A DNA stretch of 53,862 bases, from the NCBI GenBank assembly GCA_910588015.1, contig CAJUOK010000006.1, forward strand, positions 8,542 to 62,403, given 5' to 3'. This document shows, in pieces, positions 23,135 through 31,885 of this stretch. Positions within the stretch are counted from its first letter, which is position 1, and each line of letters begins with the position of its first letter. Under the pieces are notes generated by a model. That model was not told the origin of the DNA. It saw only the letters and a program-made list of their open reading frames with translations, and searched no databases. This stretch comes from an uncultured Christensenellaceae bacterium (GTDB lineage: Bacteria > Bacillota > Clostridia > Christensenellales > UBA3700). The position numbers were made by a program, and so were the translations under genes.

Positions 23135-24271
23135 ATGAAAAATATTGCGGTAATTTACGGCGGAAATTCTTGCGAAAAAGATATATCGATAATCACGGCT
23201 CTGCAAGCTATAGAATCGTTGGATAAAACAAAGTACAAGATGTTTCCGATATTTTGGAAAGAGGATTTTTACATACTTGACGATTACAAAAATATATACG
23301 CTTATGCGGATAACGTCGCGCCTAAAGGTAAGAAAGTCATATTCGACGGCAAGAGTCTTTTTGCCGTCAAACGCTCTAAACTTAAATTGCTTTCGGACAT
23401 TGATTGCGTCTTGCTTTGCACTCACGGCGGAGCGGGGGAAAACGGAGCGTTGCAGGGATTTTTGGAAATCAACGGTTTGCCGTACACTTCGTCGCCGCCG
23501 CTTGCAAGCGGAATTGGTATGGATAAAGGGATATTCAAAATATTTTGCAAAAAGCTTACGCTTCCCGTGTTGCCTTACGGTATAATTAACGAAGGCGACG
23601 GAGAGGACGTCTTGGAGAGGATAATCGAAAGACTGGGGTTTCCGATTATAGTAAAACCTGCCAATCAAGGTTCTTCGATAGGCATAGGAATAAGCAAAGA
23701 TGCGGAGGAATTGCAAGAAAAGCTTAAAGCGGCGTTTTATTATGACAAAAAGGTTGTGTTGGAGAAGGCTTTGACGGATTTTAAGGAGATAAATTGCGCT
23801 TGTTTGGTAAAAAACGGCAAGGTCTATCCCTCTACGCCCGAAGAGCCTGTTGGGTGGCAGGAGTTTTTGACTTTCGAAGACAAATATATGTCGGGAGGAA
23901 AAACTTCGAAGGCAAGCGCGAAGAGAATATTCCCTGCGATGATAAGCGAAACCGATACCGTCAGAATACAGGGGATAACGGCTAAGTTGTATCAAGCTTT
24001 GGGCTGTAAAGGTATCGTGCGCTGCGATTTTCTCATTGACAAATCAAACGGCGCGATTTATCTCAATGAGATAAACACCGTGCCCGGTTCTTTGGCGGGG
24101 TATTTGTATGAAGACAGAGGCTTTTCGCTTAAAGAAGTGACGGATATTATGATAGAAGAAGCCATAAAGTCGGAAAAGCAGGATAAAAAAACTGCGTATT
24201 CTTCCAAAGTTTTGCAATATTACTCCAAAAGCAAGACAAACGCTTGCAAACTCTCCCCGAAGGGGGTATAA
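23135..24271 (+). CDS. ddl: D-alanine--D-alanine ligase
   Basis: The 378-residue ATP-grasp ligase joins two D-alanines for the peptidoglycan stem. The N-terminal domain shows VIYGGNSCEKDISIITA; HGGAGENGALQGFLEINGLPYTSS holds the second D-Ala site; the ATP-grasp part shows PIIVKPANQGSSIGIGIS and VVLEKAL; metal-binding residues are in VRCDFLIDKSNGAIYLNEINTVPGS. Most Ddl have GEDG where this has GENG, a mild change. The last 30 residues form a Lys/Ser-rich extension. AGGAG precedes the start. The pairing with murF supports the call. Confidence 0.93.
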   Translation: MKNIAVIYGGNSCEKDISIITALQAIESLDKTKYKMFPIFWKEDFYILDDYKNIYAYADNVAPKGKKVIFDGKSLFAVKRSKLKLLSDIDCVLLCTHGGAGENGALQGFLEINGLPYTSSPPLASGIGMDKGIFKIFCKKLTLPVLPYGIINEGDGEDVLERIIERLGFPIIVKPANQGSSIGIGISKDAEELQEKLKAAFYYDKKVVLEKALTDFKEINCACLVKNGKVYPSTPEEPVGWQEFLTFEDKYMSGGKTSKASAKRIFPAMISETDTVRIQGITAKLYQALGCKGIVRCDFLIDKSNGAIYLNEINTVPGSLAGYLYEDRGFSLKEVTDIMIEEAIKSEKQDKKTAYSSKVLQYYSKSKTNACKLSPKGV

Positions 24272-24348
24272 TCAAAAAGTAATATTGCCGCTTGCCTATG
24301 TGCTTTTATTAGCATTTTGGCGCGGTAAAATACTTTTCGGAGAGTTTT

Positions 24349-25548
24349 ATGGAAAAAGTTAAAATGACTACGCCAATAGTCGAGCTTGACGGCGATGAAA
24401 TGACAAGACATATATGGGCTTGGATAAAAGATATACTTATAAGCCCGTTCGTCGAACTCAAGAGCGACTATTATGATTTGGGGCTTGTCAATAGAGAAAA
24501 TACAAAAGATAAGGTGACCGTAGACGCGGCGAACGCTATAAAGAAATACGGCGTCGGCGTAAAATGCGCGACGATAACACCTAACGCGCAGAGAGTAAAA
24601 GAATATAATTTATCCCAAATGTGGAAGAGTCCTAACGGCACGGTCAGAGCTATTTTGGACGGCACGGTATTCAGAGCTCCCATAATGGTAGAAGGAATTA
24701 CTCCGTATATTCCCACTTGGACGTCGCCGATTACAATTGCGCGTCACGCATACGGTGATATATATAAAGACGTAGAGGGCTACGTTAAAAAGGGCGGAAA
24801 AGCTAAACTTGTCGTCGAAGACGAGGACGGCAGCAGAGAAATCGAGATATTCGATTATTCCAAAACCGCAGGAGTGGTTATGGGTATGCACAACACCGAC
24901 AAGAGTATTTCGTCTTTTGCGCGCAGTTGTTTTAATTATGCTTTGGATACAAAGCAGGATATATGGTTTGCGGCAAAGGATACCATATCCAAGACTTACG
25001 ACCATAGATTTAAGGATATTTTTCAAGAGATATTCGACGGAGAATATAAAGAAAAATTCCAAAGCGCGGGCATAGAGTATTTTTATACGCTTATAGACGA
25101 TGCTGTTGCAAGGGTAATAAGGTCCAACGGCGGAATGATATGGGCTTGCAAGAATTATGACGGCGACGTTATGAGCGATATGGTAGCTACGGCGTTCGGC
25201 TCTCTTGCAATGATGACGTCCGTGCTTGTCTCGCCCGACGGAAATTACGAATACGAAGCCGCTCACGGCACGGTGACGAGGCATTATTACAAATACTTAA
25301 AGGGCGAATCTACCTCCACCAATCCCGTGGCTACGATTTTTGCTTGGACGGGCGCGTTGAGAAAGAGAGGGCAGCTCGACGGCATAACGGACCTTGAGGA
25401 ATTTGCCGACAGGTTGGAGAAGGCTACGATATCAACTATAGAAGACGGAAAAATGACGGGAGACCTCGCGGCGATTTACAAGGGAGAGAGAAGAGTAGAA
25501 AAGCTCGATACCGTAGAGTTTTTAAAAGAGATAGCAAAGAGAATATAA
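24349..25548 (+). CDS. icd: NADP-type isocitrate dehydrogenase, eukaryote-like subfamily
   Basis: The 399-residue enzyme oxidises isocitrate to 2-oxoglutarate. It belongs to the subfamily shared with eukaryotic IDH1/IDH2: PIVELDGDEMTRHIWAWIKD at the N-terminus, CATITPNAQRVKEY, MWKSPNGTVRAILDGTVFRAPI (substrate Ser/Asn/Arg), GGMIWACKNYDGDVMSDMVA (metal Asp), and EAAHGTVTRHYYKYLKGESTSTNPVATIFAW (NADP site with His-Gly-Thr-Val-Thr-Arg). Length is normal. No citrate synthase or aconitase lies nearby. It stands alone with its own terminator. Confidence 0.95.
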   Translation: MEKVKMTTPIVELDGDEMTRHIWAWIKDILISPFVELKSDYYDLGLVNRENTKDKVTVDAANAIKKYGVGVKCATITPNAQRVKEYNLSQMWKSPNGTVRAILDGTVFRAPIMVEGITPYIPTWTSPITIARHAYGDIYKDVEGYVKKGGKAKLVVEDEDGSREIEIFDYSKTAGVVMGMHNTDKSISSFARSCFNYALDTKQDIWFAAKDTISKTYDHRFKDIFQEIFDGEYKEKFQSAGIEYFYTLIDDAVARVIRSNGGMIWACKNYDGDVMSDMVATAFGSLAMMTSVLVSPDGNYEYEAAHGTVTRHYYKYLKGESTSTNPVATIFAWTGALRKRGQLDGITDLEEFADRLEKATISTIEDGKMTGDLAAIYKGERRVEKLDTVEFLKEIAKRI

Positions 25549-25554
25549 AATGAA

Positions 25555-25583
25555 GCGCGGCGAAATGCCGCGCAAATTTTTTC
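25555..25583 (+). terminator. Rho-independent terminator of icd
   Basis: GCGCGGC (25555-25561) and GCCGCGC (25567-25573) form a 7-bp GC-only stem with loop GAAAT, followed by a run of six T. Confidence 0.85.
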
Positions 25584-25672
25584 TACCGTTTTGTCCATAT
25601 TTTCTGTTGGCGTAAAACGAAAAATAATATCGCAAAATCAACCCTAGCGTCAAAAAATCGAGGTTTAATATC

Positions 25673-25713
25673 TGTGGATAACTCGATGTCGATGTGGATA
25701 ACTATGTGGATAA
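25673..25713. promoter_or_regulatory. Cluster of three perfect DnaA boxes
   Basis: TGTGGATAA, the complement of the consensus DnaA box TTATCCACA, occurs at 25673-25681, 25693-25701 and 25705-25713, all in the same orientation. No other exact copy was noticed in the window. The cluster lies in the 375-bp gap between icd and purE. It could titrate DnaA or couple pur transcription to replication. Confidence 0.85.
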
Positions 25714-25840
25714 GTGGCAAAAATGCTCGTATATATGCGAAATTTGTAACAATCGGACGCTTAAGCGCGGCATTTATCCGTTTAGTCTATAAATCCAAAA
25801 TGCAGACGAAAAAATGCAAACAATTATATCGGCAAAACTC

Positions 25841-25870
25841 TTGCATTTCGACGCGTCTATGTGATAAGAT
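25841..25870 (+). promoter_or_regulatory. Probable promoter of the pur operon
   Basis: TTGCAT (25841-25846), an 18-bp spacer and TAAGAT (25865-25870). It is moderately close to consensus and lies 128 bp downstream of the DnaA boxes. No guanine riboswitch or recognised PurR box was seen. Confidence 0.5.
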
Positions 25871-25922
25871 AGTGGTGTAATTTTTAAATATTTATATTCA
25901 TAAAACCAAGGAGAAAATCATT

Positions 25923-26414
25923 ATGCCAAAAGTAGCTATAATAATGGGAAGCGTAAGCGACCTTGACGTAGTAAAACCCGCAATAGATATTCTTAAAAAA
26001 TTCGACGTAGAAGTGGAAGCAAGAGTGATTTCTGCTCACCGTACGCCTCAAGCGGCTCATAATTTTGCCGAAAACGCAATCGAAAACAATATCGAAGTAA
26101 TTATTTGCGCCGCAGGCAAAGCGGCTCATCTAGGCGGAGTTATCGCCGCGTATACGCCGCTACCCGTCATAGGATTGCCGGTAAAGAGTTCTACTATGGA
26201 CGGACTTGACAGCCTGCTGTCAATGGTGCAGATGCCGTCGGGAATACCCGTGGCTTGCGTGGCTATCAACGGCGGACTCAACGCGGGATTGCTGGCAATA
26301 CAGATACTCTCCGTCAAATATCCCAACCTTATGAAAAAAATGCAAGACTATAAAAACAGTATGGCAGAAAAAATTAAAAGCGATGACGAAAAATTGCAAA
26401 AGGAGTTATTTTAG
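25923..26414 (+). CDS. purE: 5-(carboxyamino)imidazole ribonucleotide mutase PurE
   Basis: The 163-residue class I PurE converts N5-CAIR to CAIR in purine synthesis. It shows the phosphate-binding MGSVSDLDVVKPAIDILKKF, the catalytic SAHRTPQ with His, IICAAGKAAHLGGVIAAYTPLPVIGLPV, and LSMVQMPSGIPVACVAING. It is first in a run of seven pur genes, two bases ahead of purC. Class I PurE normally needs PurK (N5-CAIR synthetase), which is not in this window. Confidence 0.95.
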   Translation: MPKVAIIMGSVSDLDVVKPAIDILKKFDVEVEARVISAHRTPQAAHNFAENAIENNIEVIICAAGKAAHLGGVIAAYTPLPVIGLPVKSSTMDGLDSLLSMVQMPSGIPVACVAINGGLNAGLLAIQILSVKYPNLMKKMQDYKNSMAEKIKSDDEKLQKELF

Positions 26415-26416
26415 TT

Positions 26417-27127
26417 ATGGAAAAGACCGTTCAACTTTATGAAGGCAAAGCAAAAAGAGTTTACGCAACGACCGACCCGGACGTAGTTATGGTATCTTAT
26501 AAAGACGACGCTACGGCGTTCAACGGACTTAAGAAAGGTACGATTATCGGCAAAGGCGTGGTCAACAACGTTTGCAGCAATCACATTTTCAAACTGTTGG
26601 AGGCAAACGGCGTGCCGACGCATTACGTCGAAGAGATAAACGAGAGAGAGACTTACGTCAAAAAAGTTGAGATTGTTCCGCTCGAAGTCATTATTCGCAA
26701 CAGAGCTGCAGGTTCTTTTTCCAAGAGATACGGTGTAGCCGAAGGTACGCAACTCGCGACGACGGTAATCGAATTCAGCTATAAAAACGACGACCTCGGC
26801 GACCCGCTTATCAACGATTATCACGCTTTGGCTCTCAAGCTTGCGACAAAAGAAGAGATTGAGAAGATAAAAGAGCTTGCTTTCAAAGTCAACGATTTTA
26901 TGAAAAAGTATTTTGCGGAGATAGGCGTAGAGCTCATCGATTTCAAGCTTGAATTCGGCAGATTTAAAGGACAAATCATACTTGCAGACGAAATTTCTCC
27001 CGATACTTGCCGTTTTTGGGATTTGAAGACGGGCGAAAAACTCGACAAGGACAGATTCAGAAGAGATATGGACGACGTAGACAAGGGCTACAGAGAAATG
27101 ATGAAGAGAATGGGGCTTTCCAAATAA
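26417..27127 (+). CDS. purC: SAICAR synthetase PurC
   Basis: The 236-residue enzyme joins CAIR and aspartate with ATP. Motifs include QLYEGKAKRVYATTDPDVVMVSYKDDATAFNG (ATP site), GVPTHYVEE, VPLEVIIRNRAAGSFSKRYGV, and the metal-binding LADEISPDTCRFWDLKTGEKLDKDRFR. Length is normal. It is tightly linked to purE (2-base gap) and purM (13-base gap). Confidence 0.96.
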   Translation: MEKTVQLYEGKAKRVYATTDPDVVMVSYKDDATAFNGLKKGTIIGKGVVNNVCSNHIFKLLEANGVPTHYVEEINERETYVKKVEIVPLEVIIRNRAAGSFSKRYGVAEGTQLATTVIEFSYKNDDLGDPLINDYHALALKLATKEEIEKIKELAFKVNDFMKKYFAEIGVELIDFKLEFGRFKGQIILADEISPDTCRFWDLKTGEKLDKDRFRRDMDDVDKGYREMMKRMGLSK

Positions 27128-27140
27128 GAAAGGAGTAAAT

Positions 27141-28160
27141 ATGGCTATAGATTATAAGTCCGCAGGAGTGGACGTAGAGGCAGGCTACAAAGCCGTTAAG
27201 TTGATGAAAGAATACGTCAAGACGACCTACAACGACAACGTGTTGGGCGACTTGGGAAGTTTCGGCGGATTTTACGCTTTGGGCGACAAAGAGGATTCCG
27301 ATTGCTTGGTTGCAGGTACCGACGGCGTGGGAACCAAGCTCAAATATGCTTTCGTGTTGGACAAGCACGACACCATAGGTATCGACGCGGTTGCAATGTG
27401 CGTCAACGATATCGTTTGTCAAGGCGCAAAACCGCTTTTGTTCCTCGATTATATTGCGCTGTCAAAGCTTGTGCCCGAAAAAGTTGCTGAAATAGTAAAG
27501 GGCGTAAGCGAAGGCTGCCGTCAGGCAGGTTGCGCGTTGATAGGCGGAGAAACAGCCGAAATGCCGGGATTTTATGCTCAAGACGAATATGATATAGCAG
27601 GATTTTCCGTCGGTATCGTAAAGAAAAATAAGATTATCAACGGCAAAACCATCAAGGTGGGCGACGCTTTGGTGGGTATAGCTTCCAGCGGAATTCATTC
27701 CAACGGATATTCGCTTGTGCGCAAGCTTTTCGGCGAAAACAAAGAAAGTCTCAATAAGTTCAACGCGACTCTCGGCTGCACTCCCGCAGAACTCGTTCTT
27801 ACTCCCACGAAGATATATGTCAAGACAATTCTTTCTTTGATAGAGAAGTTCGAGATAAAGGGTATAGCTCATATCACGGGCGGCGGATTTATAGAGAACG
27901 TGCCGAGAATAATTCCGAGCGGAATGGGCGTGAAGATTGACAGAAACAGCTATCCGCTTCCGAGAATTTTCAAGGCGTTACAGGAAATCGCGGGAATTGA
28001 CGATACAAAGATGTGCAATACCTTTAATATGGGTATCGGTATGGTGCTTGCGGTTGACAAGTCTATAGCTTCGGCGGTTGTCAAAGAGCTCAAGGCTCTC
28101 GGCGAAGAAGCTTACGTTATCGGCGAAGTGACGGACAAAGAAGGAAAGGTAGAGCTTTGA
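27141..28160 (+). CDS. purM: AIR synthetase PurM
   Basis: The 339-residue ATP-dependent cyclase makes AIR from FGAM. It shows the AIRS-family DKEDSDCLVAGTDGVGTKLKYAF, VNDIVCQGAKPLLFLDYIA, IGGETAEMPGFY, GIASSGIHSNGYSLVRKL, and HITGGGFIENVPR. Length is normal. AAAGGAG precedes the start. In many Clostridia purF sits between purC and purM; here there is only a 13-base gap. Confidence 0.96.
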   Translation: MAIDYKSAGVDVEAGYKAVKLMKEYVKTTYNDNVLGDLGSFGGFYALGDKEDSDCLVAGTDGVGTKLKYAFVLDKHDTIGIDAVAMCVNDIVCQGAKPLLFLDYIALSKLVPEKVAEIVKGVSEGCRQAGCALIGGETAEMPGFYAQDEYDIAGFSVGIVKKNKIINGKTIKVGDALVGIASSGIHSNGYSLVRKLFGENKESLNKFNATLGCTPAELVLTPTKIYVKTILSLIEKFEIKGIAHITGGGFIENVPRIIPSGMGVKIDRNSYPLPRIFKALQEIAGIDDTKMCNTFNMGIGMVLAVDKSIASAVVKELKALGEEAYVIGEVTDKEGKVEL

Positions 28161-28218
28161 TAGATATGCCCTGCATTATGCGGGCATATCTCGTTTTTAT
28201 AATTAAATTTTGGAGCAT

Positions 28219-28797
28219 ATGAAAAAAATAGCGGTTTTTGCGTCGGGTAGTGGCAGCGATATGCAATCGGTGATAGACGGCACGTTGAACGGGCTTATAG
28301 ACGGCAAAGTGGTGGCTGTCGTCACTAACAAAGAGGGAATTTTTGCCATTGAGAGAGCAAAAAAACATTCTATTGATTGCAAGACCTTTAAGACAAAAGA
28401 TTACGGCGACAACGAGACGAGAGACAGAGCGATATTGGAATTTCTCAAGGGTTACGATATCGATATTGTAGTTTTGGCGGGATATCTTGCCATTGTGACT
28501 CCGGTATTGGTCGACGAATACGAGGGAAGAATGATAAATATTCATCCTTCGCTTATTCCAAAGCATTGCGGCAAAGGTATGTACGGTCTCAACGTACACA
28601 AAAGCGTAATAGAAAGCGGAGACAAAGTGAGCGGTTGCACCGTGCATTATGTCGACCACGGCGCCGACACAGGCAAAATAATCGCGCAGGAACAGGTCGA
28701 AGTGAGATTGGACGACACGCCCGAAAGTTTGCAGGCAAGAGTGCTGGAAGTCGAGCATAAATTACTGCCGAGCGTGGTCGCAAGACTGTGTAAATAG
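28219..28797 (+). CDS. purN: GAR transformylase PurN
   Basis: The start is ATG 28219, close behind GGAG. The 192-residue enzyme transfers a formyl group from 10-formyl-THF to GAR. It shows VFASGSGSDMQSVIDG, ILEFLKGYDIDIVVLAGYLAIV, the catalytic NIHPSLIPKHCGKGMYGLNVH, and SGCTVHYVDHGADTGKIIAQ with the catalytic Asp. The N-terminal loop reads GSGSD where most PurN have GSGSN or GNGSN, a small variation near the phosphate site. Confidence 0.95.
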   Translation: MKKIAVFASGSGSDMQSVIDGTLNGLIDGKVVAVVTNKEGIFAIERAKKHSIDCKTFKTKDYGDNETRDRAILEFLKGYDIDIVVLAGYLAIVTPVLVDEYEGRMINIHPSLIPKHCGKGMYGLNVHKSVIESGDKVSGCTVHYVDHGADTGKIIAQEQVEVRLDDTPESLQARVLEVEHKLLPSVVARLCK

Positions 28798-28873
28798 GCA
28801 TTCCAATAGTCGCGTTTAGGCGGCAAGACAAATTAAGCAAATATATTTAAGATAAAATAACAGGAGTATTAAT

Positions 28874-30412
28874 ATGGCAAAAAAAGCGCTTATAAGCGTA
28901 TCCGATAAGACGGGTATAGTAGAGTTGGCAAAAAGTTTGATTGATTGCGGTTACGAAATCATTTCGACAGGCGGCACGTTGAAAGTTCTCAACGCGCAGG
29001 GAATAAAGGCTGTCGACATAACTTCCGTTACGGGTTTTCCCGAGTGTTTGGACGGCAGAGTCAAGACTTTGCATCCAAAGGTGCACGCGGGACTTTTGGC
29101 AATGAGAGACAACAAGGAACATATGGATTTTCTTGCCAGTATGAACATCGACCCAATAGATATTGTCGTAGTCAATCTTTATCCGTTTAAAGAGACGGTC
29201 AAAAAGCCTAATATAGATTTGCAGACGGCTATAGAAAATATAGATATAGGCGGACCTACGATGCTTCGAAGCGCCGCAAAGAATTATCAAGACGTTGCCG
29301 TAATGGTAGACCCTTCTGATTATTCCAAAGTTTTGGAAGAGCTTAAAAACGGCGGAATATCAAAAGAGACCAAATTCTATTTGATGTATAAGGTATATCA
29401 ACATACTTCTTATTACGACACTTTGATAGCTAACTATTTGCGCGAAAAGCTTAATATAGAGTTTCCAAATCAGTTTACAATGGCGTTTGATAAAGCGCAG
29501 GATATGAGATACGGCGAAAATCCGCACCAAAACGCGGTATTCTATAAAGAAGCCTTCGACGTGCCTTGTTCGCTTGCAGTGGCAGAGCAGTTGCACGGCA
29601 AAGAACTTTCTTACAACAATATCAACGATACCAACGGCGCATTAGACCTTTTGAGAGAATTTTCCGAGCCGACGGTAGTAGCCGTTAAGCACGCCAATCC
29701 TTGCGGCGTCGCCACGGCAAAGACCATAAGCGAAGCTTTCTTCAAGGCCAACGCGGCTGACCCGACGTCGATATTCGGAGGTATAGTCGCGGCTAACCGT
29801 ACGATTGACAAAGACACTGCGGAGCAGATACACAAGATATTTATCGAAATCGTAGTAGCTCCTGATTTCACGCAAGAAGCTCTTGCTATACTCAAGCAAA
29901 AAGCCAATATCAGACTTTTGAAATTGCCTGCGATAACGGATAAAGTTCCTACGAACTGTTACGATATGAAAAAAGTCGTCGGAGGTTTGCTTGTCCAGGA
30001 ATTCGACAGAATGGTAGTCGATAAGGACAAGTGCAAGACTGTCACAAAGGCGCAGCCGACGCAGGCTCAAATCGAAGATATGATTTTTGCGATGACAGTC
30101 GTCAAGCACACTAAGTCCAACGCTATAGTTATTGCAAAGGACAAAACAATTCTCGGTATCGGCGGAGGACAGGTCAACAGAATCAGAGCTACGAAACAGG
30201 CGATAGAACATTCGCTTACGGATACTCGCGGAGCGGTGCTCGCGTCCGACGCGTTCTTCCCGTTTGACGATTGCGTAGAAGCCGCGCACAACGGCGGTAT
30301 TGTCGCTATTATGCAACCGGGCGGAAGCATCAAAGACCAACTTTCGATAGACGCTTGCGATAAGTACGGCATAGCTATGGTATTCTCGGGCGACCGTCAC
30401 TTCAAACACTAA
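28874..30412 (+). CDS. purH: Bifunctional AICAR transformylase/IMP cyclohydrolase PurH
   Basis: The 512-residue enzyme carries out the last two steps to IMP. The cyclohydrolase domain (about 1-190) shows ALISVSDKTGIVELAKSL, ISTGGTLKVL, VKTLHPKVHAGLLAMRDN and NIDIGGPTMLRSAAKNY. The transformylase domain (about 195-512) shows MRYGENPHQNA, ELSYNNINDTNGALDLL, AVKHANPCGVA with the catalytic Lys-His, and ASDAFFPFDDCVEAAHNGGI. Length is normal. A structured 216-bp gap separates it from purD. Confidence 0.96.
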   Translation: MAKKALISVSDKTGIVELAKSLIDCGYEIISTGGTLKVLNAQGIKAVDITSVTGFPECLDGRVKTLHPKVHAGLLAMRDNKEHMDFLASMNIDPIDIVVVNLYPFKETVKKPNIDLQTAIENIDIGGPTMLRSAAKNYQDVAVMVDPSDYSKVLEELKNGGISKETKFYLMYKVYQHTSYYDTLIANYLREKLNIEFPNQFTMAFDKAQDMRYGENPHQNAVFYKEAFDVPCSLAVAEQLHGKELSYNNINDTNGALDLLREFSEPTVVAVKHANPCGVATAKTISEAFFKANAADPTSIFGGIVAANRTIDKDTAEQIHKIFIEIVVAPDFTQEALAILKQKANIRLLKLPAITDKVPTNCYDMKKVVGGLLVQEFDRMVVDKDKCKTVTKAQPTQAQIEDMIFAMTVVKHTKSNAIVIAKDKTILGIGGGQVNRIRATKQAIEHSLTDTRGAVLASDAFFPFDDCVEAAHNGGIVAIMQPGGSIKDQLSIDACDKYGIAMVFSGDRHFKH

Positions 30413-30421
30413 ATCTTGTAT

Positions 30422-30520
30422 TAACGCAATTTTTGTGTAATCGTCGGGTATGAGAACGCAGACGCATACGGCAAGTACGCTTGATGTGTCGCTCATACCG
30501 GATAAGACGAGATTGCGTTA
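30422..30520 (+). ncRNA. Candidate structured RNA element between purH and purD
   Basis: About 99 bases can fold into five nested helices. P1: 30422-30430 with 30512-30520 (9 bp). P2: TCGTC 30441-30445 with GACGA 30506-30510. P3: GGTATGAG 30447-30454 with CTCATACC 30492-30499 (8 bp). P4: GACGCA 30461-30466 with TGTGTC 30485-30490, one G-U. P5: CAAG 30472-30475 with CTTG 30480-30483, capped by TACG. Side bulges lie at 30431-30440, 30455-30460 and 30500-30505. It matches no riboswitch class I recognise; guanine, ZTP, PRPP and THF consensus blocks are absent. Confidence 0.55.
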
Positions 30521-30597
30521 TTCTCCAAGGTTTGATAAGAAATTTCTAGGTCATTACGATTCTAGCAAATCGAAGAAAATTTAAATGCATATATAAC

Positions 30598-30612
30598 TGT
30601 CGCACAGCGACA
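30598..30612 (+). other. Small hairpin just upstream of the purD ribosome site
   Basis: TGTCG (30598-30602) pairs with CGACA (30608-30612) around CACAG. It lies 5 bases before AGAGGAG and 16 bases before ATG 30629, and could influence purD initiation together with the larger element upstream. Confidence 0.4.
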
Positions 30613-30628
30613 ATAAAGAGGAGTTTTT

Positions 30629-31885
30629 ATGAACGTATTGGTAATAGGAAGCGGCGGAAGAGAGCATACGATATGTTGGTCGCTTGCAAAGAGTCCCAAC
30701 GTCGACAAGATATACTGTCTGCCAGGTAACGGCGGTATAGCGGAGATAGCAGAATGCGTGCCAATCTCTGTTATGGACTTCGACGCAATATTGAATTTCG
30801 TCGACTCTCACAAAGATATACAATTGACGGTTGTGGCTCCCGACGACCCGCTTGCGGCAGGTCTTGTGGACAGGCTGGAAGAGAGAGGACATAGGGCTTT
30901 CGGTCCGAGAGCTAACGCGGCCATAATCGAGGCTAGCAAAGGCTTTTCCAAATATCTTATGAAAAAATACGGAATACCGACCGCCGATTATCAAGAGTTT
31001 GACGATTACGGCGCGGCAGTGGAATACCTTGCCAAAGCAAAATATCCTCTTGTCGTCAAGGCTGACGGACTTGCGCTCGGCAAGGGCGTAATAATTTGCA
31101 ATTGCAAGGAAGAGGGCTTGCAAGCGGCAAAGGAAATGATGGTCGACAGCAAATTCAAAGATGCGGGCAAAAAGGTCATCGTCGAAGAATTTATGGTAGG
31201 TCAGGAAGTGTCCATTTTGTCTTTTTGCGACGGCAAGACGATTGTTCCTATGGTCAATGCGAGAGACCATAAGAGAGCTTACGACAACGACGAAGGGCTT
31301 AATACGGGCGGTATGGGCACATTCTCTCCGTCGGCTATATATACAAAAGAAATTCAAGACGAGGTCTTGAACAATATAATTCTGCCGACAGTAGACGCAA
31401 TGAACAAAGAGGGCAGAACTTTTAAAGGCGTGCTGTATTTCGGTCTTATGCTGACCGACAGCGGCGCAAAAGTCGTGGAGTATAACGCTCGTTTCGGCGA
31501 CCCCGAGACGCAAGTCGTATTGCCCAGGCTTAAGACGGATTTGTGCGATATTTTCAATGCGGTAATCGACGGAACTTTGGATAAAATACGCTTTGAGTGG
31601 TCGGACGACGCTTGCGTATGCGTGGTTATGGCAAGCGGCGGATATCCCGAAAGCTACCAAAAAGGCAAGGAAATTTCCATTGGCGATATTGACCGAGATA
31701 TTTTGCTTTTCCACGCGGGTACGGCTGTCAAGGACGGAAAGCTTGTGACCAACGGCGGCAGAGTATTGGGCGTTACCGCTTTGGGTAAGGATATCAACGA
31801 GGCGAGAGCAAAAGCCTATAAGGCTGTCGGCAACATAAGTTTCGACGGCGCGTTCTACCGCAAAGACATAGGTATAAAAAAATAA
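30629..31885 (+). CDS. purD: GAR synthetase PurD
   Basis: The 418-residue ATP-grasp enzyme joins phosphoribosylamine and glycine. Motifs: VLVIGSGGREHTICWSLAKS, VAPDDPLAAGLVDRLEERG, FGPRANAAIIEASKGFSKYLM, PLVVKADGLALGKGVII, NTGGMGTFSPSAIYT, and VLYFGLMLTDSGAKVVEYNARFGDPETQ. Length is normal. GAGGAG precedes the start. Unlike the rest of the operon it is preceded by 216 bp with RNA-like structure. Confidence 0.96.
   Translation: MNVLVIGSGGREHTICWSLAKSPNVDKIYCLPGNGGIAEIAECVPISVMDFDAILNFVDSHKDIQLTVVAPDDPLAAGLVDRLEERGHRAFGPRANAAIIEASKGFSKYLMKKYGIPTADYQEFDDYGAAVEYLAKAKYPLVVKADGLALGKGVIICNCKEEGLQAAKEMMVDSKFKDAGKKVIVEEFMVGQEVSILSFCDGKTIVPMVNARDHKRAYDNDEGLNTGGMGTFSPSAIYTKEIQDEVLNNIILPTVDAMNKEGRTFKGVLYFGLMLTDSGAKVVEYNARFGDPETQVVLPRLKTDLCDIFNAVIDGTLDKIRFEWSDDACVCVVMASGGYPESYQKGKEISIGDIDRDILLFHAGTAVKDGKLVTNGGRVLGVTALGKDINEARAKAYKAVGNISFDGAFYRKDIGIKK

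Noticed and set aside
25674..25880. 68-residue frame across the DnaA boxes
   Set aside because: No ribosome site, and it is read straight from the repeated TGTGGATAA boxes; the composition does not look protein-like.
25584..25922. The DnaA-box region as the chromosomal origin oriC
   Set aside because: No dnaA, dnaN or rpmH nearby, and genes on both sides run mainly on the same strand, so there is no leading-strand switch. A regulatory or titration cluster fits better.
25871..25922. A guanine or other purine riboswitch ahead of purE
   Set aside because: None of the conserved guanine-riboswitch blocks was found in the leader.
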